NCBI GenBank assembly: GCA_022578965.1
Contig: MU400509.1
Location: forward strand, 1 to 64,000
DNA length: 64,000 nucleotides
Source: Xylaria sp. FL1777
Taxonomy: Eukaryota; Ascomycota; Sordariomycetes; Xylariales; Xylariaceae
Direction: 5' to 3'
This document shows, piece after piece, positions 1 to 12,522 of the stretch. Each line of letters starts with the position of its first letter. Position 1 is the first letter of the stretch. Below the pieces are notes generated by a model. That model saw only the letters and a list, made by a program, of their open reading frames with translations, ran no database searches and was not told the origin of the DNA. The translations under genes and the position numbers were made by a program.

Positions 1-270
1 TAGAATACTTTCGAATTTATTATATAATGCTTAATAATTAACGTTATTTTAATTAATAAGCCAAAGAATTAAAAAGAAACTAATAGAATATTATAAAATA
101 CTTTCGAATTTATTATATAATGCTTAATAATTAACGTTATTTTAATTAATAAGCTAAAGAATTAAAAAGAAACTAATAGAATATTATAGAATAATTTTGA
201 ATTTATTACATAATGCTTAATAATTAACGTTATTTTAATTAATAAGCAAAAAAATTAAAAAGAAATTAAT
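1..270. repeat. 93-bp AT-rich tandem repeat, about 2.9 copies
   Basis: Three successive units are visible, with the CTTTCGAATTTATT landmark at about 8, 101 and 194 (period 93). Each unit carries TAATGCTTAATAATTAACG and ends in AGAATATTATA. The third copy differs by point changes such as C to T in CTTTCGAA. The array probably continues to the left of the window. No coding potential is seen. Confidence 0.9.
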
Positions 271-510
271 AGAATACCATAAAATACTATAAAATACTAT
301 AGAATACTATAGAATACTATAGAATACTATAGAATTATTTAGAATTATTTAGAATTATTTAGAATTATTTAGAATTATTTAGAATTATTTAAAATTATTT
401 AAAATTATTTAGAATTATTTAGAATTATTTAGAATTATTTAGAATTATTTAGAATTATTTAAAATTATTTAGAATTATTTAGAATTATTTAGAATTATTT
501 AGAATTTATT
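271..510. repeat. 10-bp tandem array, 24 units
   Basis: Twenty-four decamers in perfect register follow the 93-bp repeat. The first six are variants of AGAATACTAT and the remainder are AGAATTATTT or AAAATTATTT. The first decamers match the 3' end of the 93-bp unit, so the array probably grew from it by slippage or unequal exchange (inference). Confidence 0.92.
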
Positions 511-520
511 ACATAATAAA

Positions 521-681
521 CTTTAGTACTTTTAGTACTTTTAGTACTACTAAGCTAGTATTTTTAGTATTTAGTATTAGTATTAGTACTATGTAGTACT
601 AAACTAGCTTAGTATTAGTACCGGGCAGTACTAAACTAATTTAGTATTAGTAGTACTAAATACTAAATTAGTAGTACTAAT
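521..681. repeat. AGTACT-rich inverted-motif block
   Basis: The block is made of many copies of TTAGTACT, AGTACTAAA and TTAGTATTAG in both orientations, so adjacent segments can pair with each other as imperfect hairpins. It marks the transition from the AT-only repeats to ordinary mixed-composition DNA. Confidence 0.7.
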
Positions 682-3600
682 TTTCAACCCTGGGCTTAGC
701 GAGGACTAGGCAATACATGTACTTTCTGCGTTGGAAAGGTACAAGGCACAGTGTGTAAGAATACCTCTCATAGCGGTATGTCAATCACCCCATTATCTCT
801 ACAACATCAGTATCCACTTCGCTATCCAACGTTACTTAGCATCGAGTATAAGCACCTAGGTAGTTAGCGGTTGTTGACTTAGTATTATGTGTTATAGAGA
901 ATTGATAGAGGATTGTCAGGCGAGAATCGTTTGGCGCTTATCCCGTTCCACCGCCAGTGCCAACGCCAACACCAACGCCAACGCCAACGGTCATTGTGAT
1001 GAAGATGGAGACATGTTTATCTGGGCGATACTACAGTACATACATAGTATACTAGTATATTTAGCTGCCCTCCTGAATAAATGGATGCAACCAAAATATT
1101 ATGTACACATACTAGGTATAGCTTGTACTACGTAGTAGTTTACATTTATTTGCCCGGATAGAACTCAAGTTTAAATGCATAAGGGAGATATAATACATAT
1201 TAGTCCATGTAAGGTATGGAAATTAGCATCGCAACTGTCCATGGTATGCTCAATTAGGGATCATATGTAAAGTAGCGGTTGAGATAGGTCGACGTTGATT
1301 GGTAGGTTAAATAGGTTAAATAACTTTAGGGATGTACGCAGTACATACGCATACGCTATCTGTGTGATGCCCGATATCCGATAACAAATCTAAAACAATC
1401 TGTGGACATAATTCAATATCCTAGGTGTGTAGACCATTACTGCAATTTTGTCTTCCATTTTCTTCCCCCTTTGACGAAAAGTCGTGGTGGCTTGTGATCA
1501 TCATGCACAGTTAGTTGGGGCATTGCAGCCAATCGGAGGGGAAGTAGACGCGGTCTACACATTCCTAGAAGTTACTATACAGTAGACGAACGTTCTATAT
1601 AAATGCACCGCGCCAGCAAACCTTGCGGATAGCCACTAGAAAATCGACTTTGATTGAGCGAACCATCTGTGGCATACGCAGTACGCAGTACAGCGGTAGC
1701 AGTTGTAGCAGTGGTAGCATGAAGTAGCACTAGGCGGTGTAACCACTGTAATGCCCCTAGTGTATAGTACTAATACCTAGGTAGTATACCATGCTTACGT
1801 AGTGGCATCTCATCGGTCTTAGTTGATCAGGGCTGTTTTAAAAGTGCCATGATGGGAATTGTACTTTATGGGAGACAACCCAGGAGCAGGCCACCCCCCA
1901 TTGAGGATGTGCACTACCTAGTGGGAGACAAAGACTCGTCAACAACCGCATTATTTTTATTAGTATTTTTTTTTTTACATCTTCCACCACTCGGTGCCTC
2001 TGTGAGCACCCCGAGATTGGGTGAACAAGGATAGGTAAAGGGACTTCTACTCTTGCGCTAGATAGAGAGCCCCTAGCCTGCTCTCGGGAAAAAACTACAG
2101 TACTTCATATCTATATGTAGGGACTCAACTGTGGATATTGTGAGGCTGTGATATTACGTTAGAATCCTCTAGTACCAATTCCCGGAACTGGGTGGTCAAG
2201 GTATGTCTCCCAGTGTCCGGAAGGCTAAATGCAGCAAGCGGTCAGCCTCGACCTTCATATTTTACGTATACTACATACTCGGACCTACGGTAATTTGCCG
2301 TAGAATGCAGGGCTAAGGCCAAGGGCAAAGCTCATTAGTGTAGGTCTGCATTAGTCTCATTCAACATGTCTGACTTGCATACCACCTGCTGGTATGCGAG
2401 CCACATATACCTAGTTGTAGCATTGAAGGAAGTATGTAAGTTTAAAAAAACAACCCAAAAAAAACCAACTTCTCAAAGCTTCTCCACAAAGTTCCTAGCT
2501 TCAGTACAAGGTAAGACCTTGGCCAATTTAGGAAGAGGTCCCAGAAGTCAAACCGTCGTTCCCCCACGGTCCTAGTGTATACATGTAAGTAGTAGGTATG
2601 CAGATTGTATTTGTGGCACTTAATGTAAGGCTAGGAGTATAACCGTTGTATTGTACCTTTGATGAGTGAGCCACTTATATATTGTACGCAATACACTATA
2701 CGAGTAGCTAAATAGAACCCACCAATACAACATTAGGCGGCTCCTACATGTACAGCCAAAACCAAGTCCTGCGATGAGCCGATGACTCAAAACTAGGAGT
2801 GTTTCATTGTTATACCAATACAAGCTCCATACTCAGAAGGAGGTGTTGCGTGGTGCATTGACTGGCGGTTGGTTAGGCTCCAAATAACGGTGTTACTTCT
2901 TCCACTAGTATGTAGTATAGATCGGCGGCGTTCGGCTGCATAAAACGAAGGCGGTAACTTTAACCTTAGGATTGACAGATGCGTGCTGGCCGCTCATGAT
3001 CGGATGTTTGGTTTTGGGCATGTGTGGTGGCAGCTTTCCATTTGCCTGCTTGACACTCCATCGGCCTCCTACAATACCAAGTGGAAATACTTAACCTTTA
3101 CCGAAAAGCTTTGACAGTGCTTGATGCTACTTTGTTATGGTTGCTCTAACTCCGTGGGCCTATTGCGGTCAAACTACCCAGGCACTACATGGGTGCTGGT
3201 AATTTCAACACTACCTAATACCTAGTATATACCCAATCTACATAAGGGAGGTGATCTAGGTAGGTACATGGCGCTGTAGCTGCTACGCTACACTAATTGA
3301 ACGATCAACGCCCTTTAACTCGACTCCCTGCTAGGTCCGTAAGCTCTGCAGTGGCACTATCGAAGAGCTTACGACACAAGTTACTATTGGTAGCATTATC
3401 GTTTTGCCATACTAGTGTCTTATAGAGTTGGCTGGCCTGTCCTAAGAGTTTCAGGAGCCCTTGAATAGCTGCCTAATTGTTGCGGCCTGTTCTGGAGATC
3501 ACAACCCCACGAAAGAAAAGGCCGAGCTGCGGCTTTGAACAAGCGGTATGCCAGGATATCTGTTGGCAAATATCTACATACACTACTGATATAGTGCATG

Positions 3601-6600
3601 GATGAATATGTAGTACCTATTTGTCTACTGCGTAGGGATACTAGATACTTAAGTAGTCCGCAATGCATTGCATCTTGATACTGAGGTTATGTACAGACAC
3701 CAAGTTTACGCAGCATACACATACGTACTTGGAGTATACACGAGCAGAGTCAATCCATGGGCGTCTTTCATCACCATTTAGGTATACCGAGCATGATTTG
3801 ATTATCTGCTCTCAGCAGTACAATAGATACATACCCAAATACTAGCACTACTCTGTGAGCAAATTCGTCATGCAATGCTGTGGAGGGTTGTGTGCGTAGT
3901 GTGTATATACTACAATTGGCGTGCACCATTCGGTAGGTGGGCGCTGGCCGCGGCGTATCCGCTTCATGGGTTTACAGCTGTTTGGAGTCATGATTTGTCT
4001 CTAGCCGCCACCAAAAGCGGCACAGGTTTGTTTCACGGACAATACAAGCCTGGGCACAAGCCTGGGCCCCCTGAGCAATGGCCAGAGTATTCTTCGGGGC
4101 CCTGTCCTTGTGATGAGAACCAATCAAACGCTCCTCGAAACTACAGTACACTACATGTAGTAAATATATACATTCTACACTCAGTAGGTACTTCCTCCGA
4201 TCGTTTCAAGCCAGATAAATCCTCTCTACTCGGCCATATCGACATGCACAGTGTGAATACTGTACAACTATCTATCACATCACTACACCACAACCACACT
4301 ACAATAAATAGTATGTACATGGAGTATAGCTGAGGTTGACGATCCACTCATGTGCAAAAGCTTATGCAGAGGCTCACGTCTCGTCTAGCCTTTCGCCCTG
4401 CGGCACAGTTGGCCACTGTGCTCTGTCTGCGGCAATTGACTGCTTCCATCTTACTAGATATAGCAGCATACATGTACATACTACATGTATGCAACCCCCT
4501 TCTTGACTCCACGTAGCAAGTACTTACCCGTATTATGTAGTGGCGCTCGATATGTGCCACTCGCGTGAGAGGGCATCATCTGAGGAACGCATTCCCTAGC
4601 TACCCAGGGCCCGATCTCTTGAGATCGGGATTAGCAGCGGCGGGGATCCCACAATTATAGGACGTGCCAAAGGGGACCTTAAATACAACATGTGTCTTAG
4701 CTGCATGCGGTCGCAACAAACAAAGGGCAGGTCTCGCAAGCGGACATGCATGGAGATGGGATCTAGTCTGGTAGGAAAAAACTAAATTAGCACAACCTCA
4801 GACCAGCTGCACATGGAACACATCCTAGCCCATACACAGTAGACAGGCGCGTGCCTGGCAAACGAACATGCGTCTTGCGCAGGAGACCAGTAGTGTGTAC
4901 CTAGACCAGTCCACATGGTTGTTACTGAACAGCAACTACGTACGTACGTAGGTCTTCCAAGTTATTATTGTCGGTACATTTTCATGCAAGAAGTCGGATT
5001 GGTTGTGGCAAAAGCGATCCAACGAAGCTCAAGCTAGTGTATACTACACTAGATTAGCAAGCAGTAATCTCGGCATGGTCTCCATACATGTGGTATATAG
5101 TATGCATGTCCCATTCCACCGAAAACAAGTCATTTGCCCTCACTCTTGCAAGCGTCACTAATGCTCTTCTATATGTAACTCTGAAAATCCATGTGTCATT
5201 GGCCCTAAAACCAAACCGTGTAAGCACACCCCTCCGGGTTAGTGTAAGAAACGACTAGCACACGTGTAGACCCATGGTCTGAGCAGACCCGGGTATCTTA
5301 CACTACTCATGCTCCGTATTATGTATGATGCCTAGACTAGTAGTGTATTCGAGTATATACCTACACTATCGCAGGAACACGCACGCAAGCCCATCAGCCA
5401 GCCCTTCTCTTGCATGTATAGAGTACGAAGCAATTGGAGTGTAGGTATACCATGTACGATGTACAGTACTCTTGCTATACCGTAGTGTTGTAGTGTAGTT
5501 GTGTGTATGCGTGGTACTGAGGACGGGAAAAGACATCCGTCCCTGTGTGGCGGCCCCTTATCTTTTTATCCGTTCTATTGAGTTATAATTTGAACTGTAG
5601 CACTTTGTAGTATACGTATAGTAGCTGGTAATATCATTGTCGGTGAGTTACTCTCCACAACCATGTACGTATTCTGCAAAAATAAAGACCTCCGGGATTA
5701 CGCAGTACACCAAGCACACTCCCTACACTCCCTACACTCATCTACGCTTCAAGATCTACGCAGTAAGTAAGTAGGATTTTATACGGTAAGTATCTGCAGT
5801 GTTTCTAACAGAACTACCCCTACTGATACGATACGCTCCAGTACAGTACCGCGTACCTACTCAGTAGAATGATGAAATGTATCCTTACAGGGGCTTTCGC
5901 ATGGTTGGAAGCCAGTCAAATGGACACGGCCTAGGGTTACCTTTGTGATGGAACCGCCGTCGGGTTAGAAGCGTCCCTAGCGTTACCGAGATATGTAGTG
6001 TGGTGGATCCTTGTATTTTTGGCAAAGAACGGCAAGTTTTATGGAGGCTTGAGTCGTGACCAGCACGCCCCTCGACGTCTCATGACACACCTCCTTTTTT
6101 GTGCTGAGTCGGCCGCCCACGGGCAGTGCCTACGTACATGGCAGGTACACGGGCCACAAAGCCAATGGCACAGGCCGATAGGTACACATCCCCGGTTCCC
6201 TTGTCATCATCCCACTGCTTGCCGGCGCTCCAGCACAGGTCCCCGCTAACCCCTACCCTCCTCCTTCGCCCCACATTGCTGCCCACAGCAGCCATTCGGA
6301 CGGAAAGGTACTAGTGGCGAGGCGTTGGGGGCCAGGGGATTCCGCCGGCAGGGAATGTCTTTGTCCTGTCAACTTGTTCCAAACTCGTTCCTCTCGTCGA
6401 CCGGGGCTGGTGTGGAGCTGCACGTTCTCCGTCCACTACCTACTGCGTGCTGCGTGCACTACTTACGGAGGAAACCTTGAATGCGAGAGCCATCAGAGTT
6501 GAAAGGCTTTTCTTTGCAACCTCCCCTAGTCTAACCCACTTACACCAACGCTACCATCGCTACCATCGCCAAACCCGCCCGTCCCCGGCCCTGGATCGTG

Positions 6601-7095
6601 GGCACAATGAACGAGGATCTTTTTTCTGACCTACCTACACTACTACGTACTATGTACTCTTTAGCAATCTCGTCAGATCCCTGCCGGAACCATGACGCAG
6701 AAAGACGAACCGTCATACAGGTGAAGCAGACACATGAGCACACGCTCAGTTGCATACACATGCCAAAGCGGCCAATGTCTCTAAAAACGTATTGCTTCTC
6801 GGCCCTACCACCCCAATATAATCCTCCTTGATGCCGCCTAGCCTTCACCCCAAGGTTCGACTAGTGTGTTCTTTATAATCGAATCGTAGATATCAAACAT
6901 GCAACATTCTTGGACTAGCTACCTGGTCTGATACTTCTCTTTTCCTGCCAATACATAACAACCCATCCTCGCCTTCTCAGAGCCTCTTGCTATACACCTC
7001 TACCGCTCTATCAAACACAACCCATTTTACTTAGTTGAACGAACACACGGACTGTATTAGCAAGATTCAGCTGCTTGAATCTGACTGTCGACAAA
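682..7095. other. gene-poor stretch, no supported gene
   Basis: Only short ORFs occur, with no recognisable domain and no consistent splice structure. The sequence is littered with short palindromic words (TACGTA, GTATAC, CTAGTA) and contains six exact copies of the TACGCAGTA motif. A short hexanucleotide run (GCCAAC variants) lies near 957-990. A TATA-like CTATATAAATG at about 1594 has no convincing downstream gene. Confidence 0.6.
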
Positions 7096-8223
7096 ATGAT
7101 GCCCTCAGTCTTTGGGGCGAATGTGTTACAGATCCCACCGCCCACATATACAAACCAAACGATATTGGACGACTTCTCAAGACAGCAGCCCGTCTTCCCA
7201 GATTCATTCCGTACAACACCTCGTCATCATAATGGGCAAAGGACGTCAGGTGCCATGAGGGTGGTAAAGCCCAGTAGCGCCAACAACAGCCCACAGACTA
7301 TGATGGCTAGACGAAGGACGTTAATGAACGATAGCAACATGGCTCGGCGGCGCCAGCAAGCTCTGGATCAAGCCATCTTGCAACAGATGCAGGATACATC
7401 ATCCTACTATACATCCTACCACGACCCGGTTAAGCAGAACTCCCGTCCTGTTAGCTGGCATCCAAGCTCGCATGTTCCAAACGCAGAGCAGATGCATATG
7501 CAAATACCCCAGGTCGACTTCAGCCAGTTTGCCATGGCCATGGCAACACCTTATCACGCAAAGGAATGCTTCACTGGTTACCCAAACCTGCCACCAACAC
7601 CAACAGCATACTCTGGGCATACCTCGCCAGTATCTGGTTTCTCGCCATCACTACCCTACTGTCCAGTAACCCAGTCTACTGTCTTGCCGGCATACATAAC
7701 CGCAGATACATTGGTTCCAGCACCACAGGTCGTATCCAGTTGCTTCAACCCAGGCGGCAGTCCTGATGCCACAGGAGAGCTATCGGCGTATACAAACCAG
7801 GCGTCTTTCGACTGGCACGCATACCCCCCTCATGGTTTACAGTCTTGCACGGCGCCCCCGACTCCGGATGAGTTCCTCGGAGTCCATCAGCCACAACCAG
7901 TACCTTCAGAGGAGTCAATACCATATCAACCACTTGAGGAATCCGAGAACGAAGAAGAGGAGGGAGAAATATTAGTTGGTATGGGTCTGTACGATCTACC
8001 AAGCAAGACTGATACAGATCCCGAGCTGGATCACTACCGCACGACGACATCACAATTTTTAGACTCCACATATCGAAGCGGCAAAGGTTGGAAGTTGGAG
8101 GAGGCTTGGGAACCGCCAGCTACGGATGATGAAGACGACACCGAAGAAGACGCTGATGGTGAAGAGCAGGCAGAGGAACCCAATTCTACAGAGTCACCGC
8201 CAGCACAGCAGTCTTGGATATAA
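7096..8223 (+). CDS. conserved-looking hypothetical protein, 375 aa, acidic C-terminus
   Basis: A single uninterrupted ORF of 375 codons starts at an ATG in good context (GACAAAATGATG). The frame stays open further upstream only through a TTG. I do not recognise the family. The N-terminal half is low-complexity and rich in Gln, Ser, Pro, Met and Tyr. The C-terminal part looks constrained: GMGLYDLP at about residues 295-302 and GKGWKLEEAWEPP at about 329-341, followed by a strongly acidic tail of Asp/Glu runs and a short Ser/Pro end. No signal peptide or membrane segment is seen. The composition would fit a nuclear or regulatory disordered protein (inference only). It is the only convincing gene in the first 18 kb, 2.7 kb from a dead retrotransposon. 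Confidence 0.8.
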   Translation: MMPSVFGANVLQIPPPTYTNQTILDDFSRQQPVFPDSFRTTPRHHNGQRTSGAMRVVKPSSANNSPQTMMARRRTLMNDSNMARRRQQALDQAILQQMQDTSSYYTSYHDPVKQNSRPVSWHPSSHVPNAEQMHMQIPQVDFSQFAMAMATPYHAKECFTGYPNLPPTPTAYSGHTSPVSGFSPSLPYCPVTQSTVLPAYITADTLVPAPQVVSSCFNPGGSPDATGELSAYTNQASFDWHAYPPHGLQSCTAPPTPDEFLGVHQPQPVPSEESIPYQPLEESENEEEEGEILVGMGLYDLPSKTDTDPELDHYRTTTSQFLDSTYRSGKGWKLEEAWEPPATDDEDDTEEDADGEEQAEEPNSTESPPAQQSWI

Positions 8224-10910
8224 GGAGACGCCTATCGTCACCGTTCTGCTGTGCTCATGACGACTTCAGCACTTGCATATGCGTATGAAGGGGGTGGATA
8301 TACACAAAACAGTAAAATTCTTAGAAAACAGCCTACCGGATGAGACATGGTGTTGCAGTTAGACAAGCCAAACCCGTCCCAGGTATGGAGCTTAAAAAAA
8401 TAAAGAAACTTGCGTTCAAAAGCTTCCTAGTTTCAGTACTCTCATCTGAAGCCCTTGTCTCTGTGATCGTCGTTTTGTGATACTTTCTATGAGTCGATGA
8501 GACCTTGCATAAACCTTGTTTCGTATACTCCCGGTACGTGACAGGTCGTCTATTGGTTACGGCCCATTTCCGGATCATAGTACTCAGTATGCTCACGTAG
8601 TGTACACAATAAGCCGCGGCGGCTAGTGACGTTGATCAAGTTGACGATAGCATATATCAGAAAAGATATTAGTCCACATGTGGTGTAGTCCTGCATACGC
8701 ATGTACTACGTACCTTTGTATTTTTATAGATCCTTGCTGCGATGAGGCAAGGGACGTGAGGTACGTACTGCGTATGTAAGTACACGCTAGCGTACTACTT
8801 ACAGAGCCCCAGTTTCTGGCGATGCCCTTGTCAGACCCTTGCTACCTACAGTACTATTACTAGTGTAGCCCTAGCAAGGTGGGGATAGAGGTGCCCCCAT
8901 CCCGATGTATTCATATAGTGTACGTTAGTACTTGCGCATAGTGCCGCGAAGGGACACCACTCATGTTACTACGCAGGAGGTACATGGGGCAGCAGGGATT
9001 GTGATCTGTTGAGTTTGTTTCTTTAAAACAAAAGCCTTCGCACTCTTTTTTTTTCCCTGAAGAAAATATGTGGATCTGAAGGGAAACCGATCCCGAGCTT
9101 AGCCCTGGTGAAGGGCTAGGTAGGTACTGAGCCGGGATCGTACTGCATGCTACTTCTGCAACCCTTCGCTTTTCGTTGTAGGATAGGCATTTCATCTCCT
9201 AATTTCCATTTTGTTTATACCAACCTTGTAGTATACTACGTACAGTACACTACATAGTACATGCTTGCGCAGCCCCCCACCCTAGTTGTTTCTGGAACAC
9301 ACTTCACAGTAGGTACATGCATGCACTATCTACCCTACATACTAGGGAGTGTACACTTCTTTGCAAGGGCCTTTGATGGTCACTGACTTCTGTAGGTACG
9401 TACTGCGTAGTGTGAGATACCCACTATTTTGTTCTTTCGTCTTTCTTGTTCAGCAGCCTAGAAAACATGTGGGGTCGTGCTCTGCATGCGCTGTTGTATC
9501 ATCATGGTCATTATTGATACCTAATACACTGCCTCTTCATCATATGATTTAGACCTATCACAAACAACTACGCTTCCTACTTACACCTGTAACTCTTCCT
9601 CGCGTCCTGTTTCGTAACCATGGCCGAACACTTGCTTAGATTGGATATCTCGTGATAGTACTGCTTGCACGTATACTTCGGCGTACCATCCAGTCACGCA
9701 TGCGCTGACCGACGACGACGACTTGGCCGCCCCAGCTATCGTCCATCCATCCATCCATCCATCCGTTCCATCTAAGTACCTGTGTACGCTAGTGTAGGCA
9801 CTTTAGTGCAGGCACTTTCCTTTCTTGCATACACTCCGTACCCTCCTATTCACTTTGCACTCTACATATACGCAGCGCTGCGCATGTACACGTATAAGGT
9901 ATTGTAATCCAGAACGCTGCATTACATCGAATAGGTATGTACCTCGACCCACCATTCCTCTTGGAATGTATACTAAATGGCGGCATGGAATGATCAATCA
10001 ATCCTCATGCTTGTCACGCTATCAGCCCGGTGCGCAGCAGCATAATTTTAAATACCTTAACGTAGGCTTGCGTCACATGTCGAGGTTGTTTCGTTTAGCT
10101 GTCCCGGTCAGTACGCAGTAGTGTATTGTCTGATCCTTCGTCGTGAATCAGACAGCAGCTGAAAGATATGACCTGGCATGGATCTGGATTCCTGAGCTCG
10201 TACGCAGTAGTTTAGTGCCGCTCTCCTCATCCTCTAGGCAAATGTTCTCCGTTCGATGCGTCATTACGCTACTTACTACTACTACTATACTACGCAGTAC
10301 TACTGCTACAGGTATACTACAGGTACGGACCCTTTTCGAAACCTCAAGGCGGCAAAACTACCGCATCAGGTACTTCGTACACAACCAAACAAGATATTTG
10401 CTCACAAGTACCATTCGCCAAGTACCAAGAGTCACCCGTAATACTTTGCGGGGATATGCGAAAATGCACTTGCATATCTGCGACCCCCATGCTAACCAGA
10501 CTTACTTACATGTATGGCTTAGGTTCTTCCTCCTCAAGTGCTATTGCATATGCGTTGTTACTGAGTAGATTAGGAATCCCATCTCTACACTATACCTACT
10601 ACACTTGTTAGGTGTTTTCTCATGCCGCCATTGGAACCCCGCGCACTGCCCGGTGTCCCCTCCGCTCTCTCAAGCCCAATGAGCAACCTTGATTCATAAC
10701 GACAAGCCTAGGCGAAACTCTGACGCCGCCTGACAAACACTGACCATGAACCCTGTTCACAGCAAGGCAAGGGTTGGATCGGTGTCTCTGTAATCACGCA
10801 GGCATTGCTGGCTTTTGCTCGGAACAGCTGACAACTTCGGTTAGGTAGCTAACGAAGCACCCATTGCATGAACTCGCATAATTCTATACTATATACTCCG
10901 TACCTATCCC
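8224..10910. other. intergenic, gene-poor
   Basis: No supported gene. The stretch contains five exact copies of the TACGCAGTA/TACTGCGTA motif (8766, 9401, 10112, 10201, 10291) and short palindromic words, and it ends at the target site of the retrotransposon. Short ORFs here (for example 10143-10568) have composition like the surrounding noncoding DNA. Confidence 0.6.
9742..9764. repeat. (CCAT)n microsatellite
   Basis: Five to six consecutive CCAT/ATCC tetranucleotides lie in intergenic sequence. Confidence 0.9.
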
Positions 10911-11131
10911 TGTGGCTTCTAGGCAGCACAGGCCATGGTGTACACCGTGCAACAGTTGCTGTGCAGGAACCTGAGGAGCACGAACCAGCCCTACCTAAAT
11001 TAGTAGTATTTATACATAGTTTCTCAGTACTGTACTCAAGAAATGTTTTTTCTTTAATATTTACTTTTTTAAGTATAGACCTAACTTTACGTAGTAATTA
11101 CAAGGTTTTAAGCTAATATTTAAAAAGCATA
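10911..11131 (+). repeat. 5' LTR (221 bp)
   Basis: It aligns without gaps to 16291-16511. The first ~100 bp is essentially unmutated (TGTGGCTTCTAGG), whereas the last ~85 bp (from about 11047) carries C-to-T and G-to-A changes relative to the 3' copy. Both copies are identical over the shared middle GCCCTACCTAAATTAGTAG. Confidence 0.93.
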
Positions 11132-12480
11132 AATAGCTATTTAAGCAGCTTTATAGCATTACATTTTAAATAAACTTTTGCGCAATATATTAATACTTTA
11201 CTTACTTTTTATTTTATTTTTTAACTTTATTTTTACTTTATATACTTTAGTATTAACTTAATAAAATAACTAAAAACAGCAGTAAAACTATAAAGTTTAG
11301 CTTTAAAAGTAACAACTTAGTTAAGCTAGCAGTTAGTAATACTATTAAAAGTATTTATAAGTATATTAATTAATTTGCAGTTAATTTATAACTGCAATTT
11401 AATAAAATTAAAGCTATATTAATAAAAATATAGCAAAAACTAAACATAGCACTAAAAAAGCAAAAGCTAAAAAATAAAGTTAACAACTTAATAAACAAGC
11501 TTACTAATTTAAAAAACAACTAAATATTATATATAAAGCAGCTAATTAATGTAATAAGTAATAAAAAGCTTAAAAATTTAACTTTTAACTTTTATAAATA
11601 TTTTAAGCTTAGCAACTTGCAAACTAAGCAAAAATAGCGCGTTTAAACTATTTTTTTAAACGCATTTTTATTAAGTAACGCTATTTAACTAAATAATTAT
11701 AAAACAAAAAACAAAATAATATTTTTAGCAATACTACAGCTAATAAAAGCAGATTATATAACTTTTAATAAAATTAAAAACATTTAAAATTGCTTAATTT
11801 AAGCGTTAGTACTATATAAACTATAGCTAAAAAAAGTTATAATAAAGTTAAAAAAAGACTTTTATTAAGTAGCTTTATTTGTTTGTTATTATAACGCTAA
11901 TTAAGTAAACTTTTTAAAAGCTATAATTTAAGTATTAGCTAAATATAATGCACTTTATAGCTTATTAATAATATTTATTAGTATATTGCTAGCATAAAAC
12001 AAAGCATTAATAAACTTTTTATAGTAGCTTTATATAGCATTTTATAAGCTATTAGTAATTATTAAAAACATATAGCAAACTTGCAATATTATTATTAACA
12101 AATTAATTAATTTTATACTAATAATTTAGCTGCACATAAAAAAGTTTAATAATAACCTAAATATTAATTAAATAGTTAAAAAGGCTATATAGCTATTCTG
12201 CATAATAGCTATAACGTTAATTAAGCTAAAAATCTATAGTACTTCTAAAGTAATAGTTTAACTATAAAGCACTTTAGTGCTATATTACAAGTATAATATT
12301 AGTGCTAAAACTGCTAAAAAATTAAGCGTAACATAAATCTAACTAATAAATTATGCTAAAACGTTGCTAATATTAATAATTTTAAACTTTAGAACTAATA
12401 AATAAAAAGTAAACCAAGTTATAAAACATAAAAATAACTAATTTAAAGCTAGATTTATAGCTTAAGCAATATAAAATAAG

Positions 12481-12522
12481 TGTTTTAATTGCAGTAAAAT
12501 TAGCTATTATATAAAAAACTGC
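12481..12522 (+). pseudogene. gag zinc knuckle (CX2CX4HX4C), mutated
   Basis: The frame reads CFNCSKISYYIKNC. With G-to-A and C-to-T reversed at two or three sites this is the retroviral-type knuckle C-x2-C-x4-H-x4-C: the histidine codon CAT/CAC has become TAT, and glycine codons have become serine. This places gag at the 5' side of the element and sets the coding strand and frame. Confidence 0.8.

Noticed and set aside
271..510. possible CRISPR-like or telomeric array
   Set aside because: Units are contiguous 10-mers without spacers and are not a telomere repeat (no TTAGGG-type sequence). It is a simple minisatellite.
3875..4333. 152-codon plus-strand ORF
   Set aside because: No domain resemblance, composition like surrounding noncoding DNA, and overlapping ORFs on the other strand.
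10143..10568. 141-codon plus-strand ORF
   Set aside because: Runs through two copies of the intergenic TACGCAGTA motif and microsatellite-like TACTAC repeats. No protein-like pattern.
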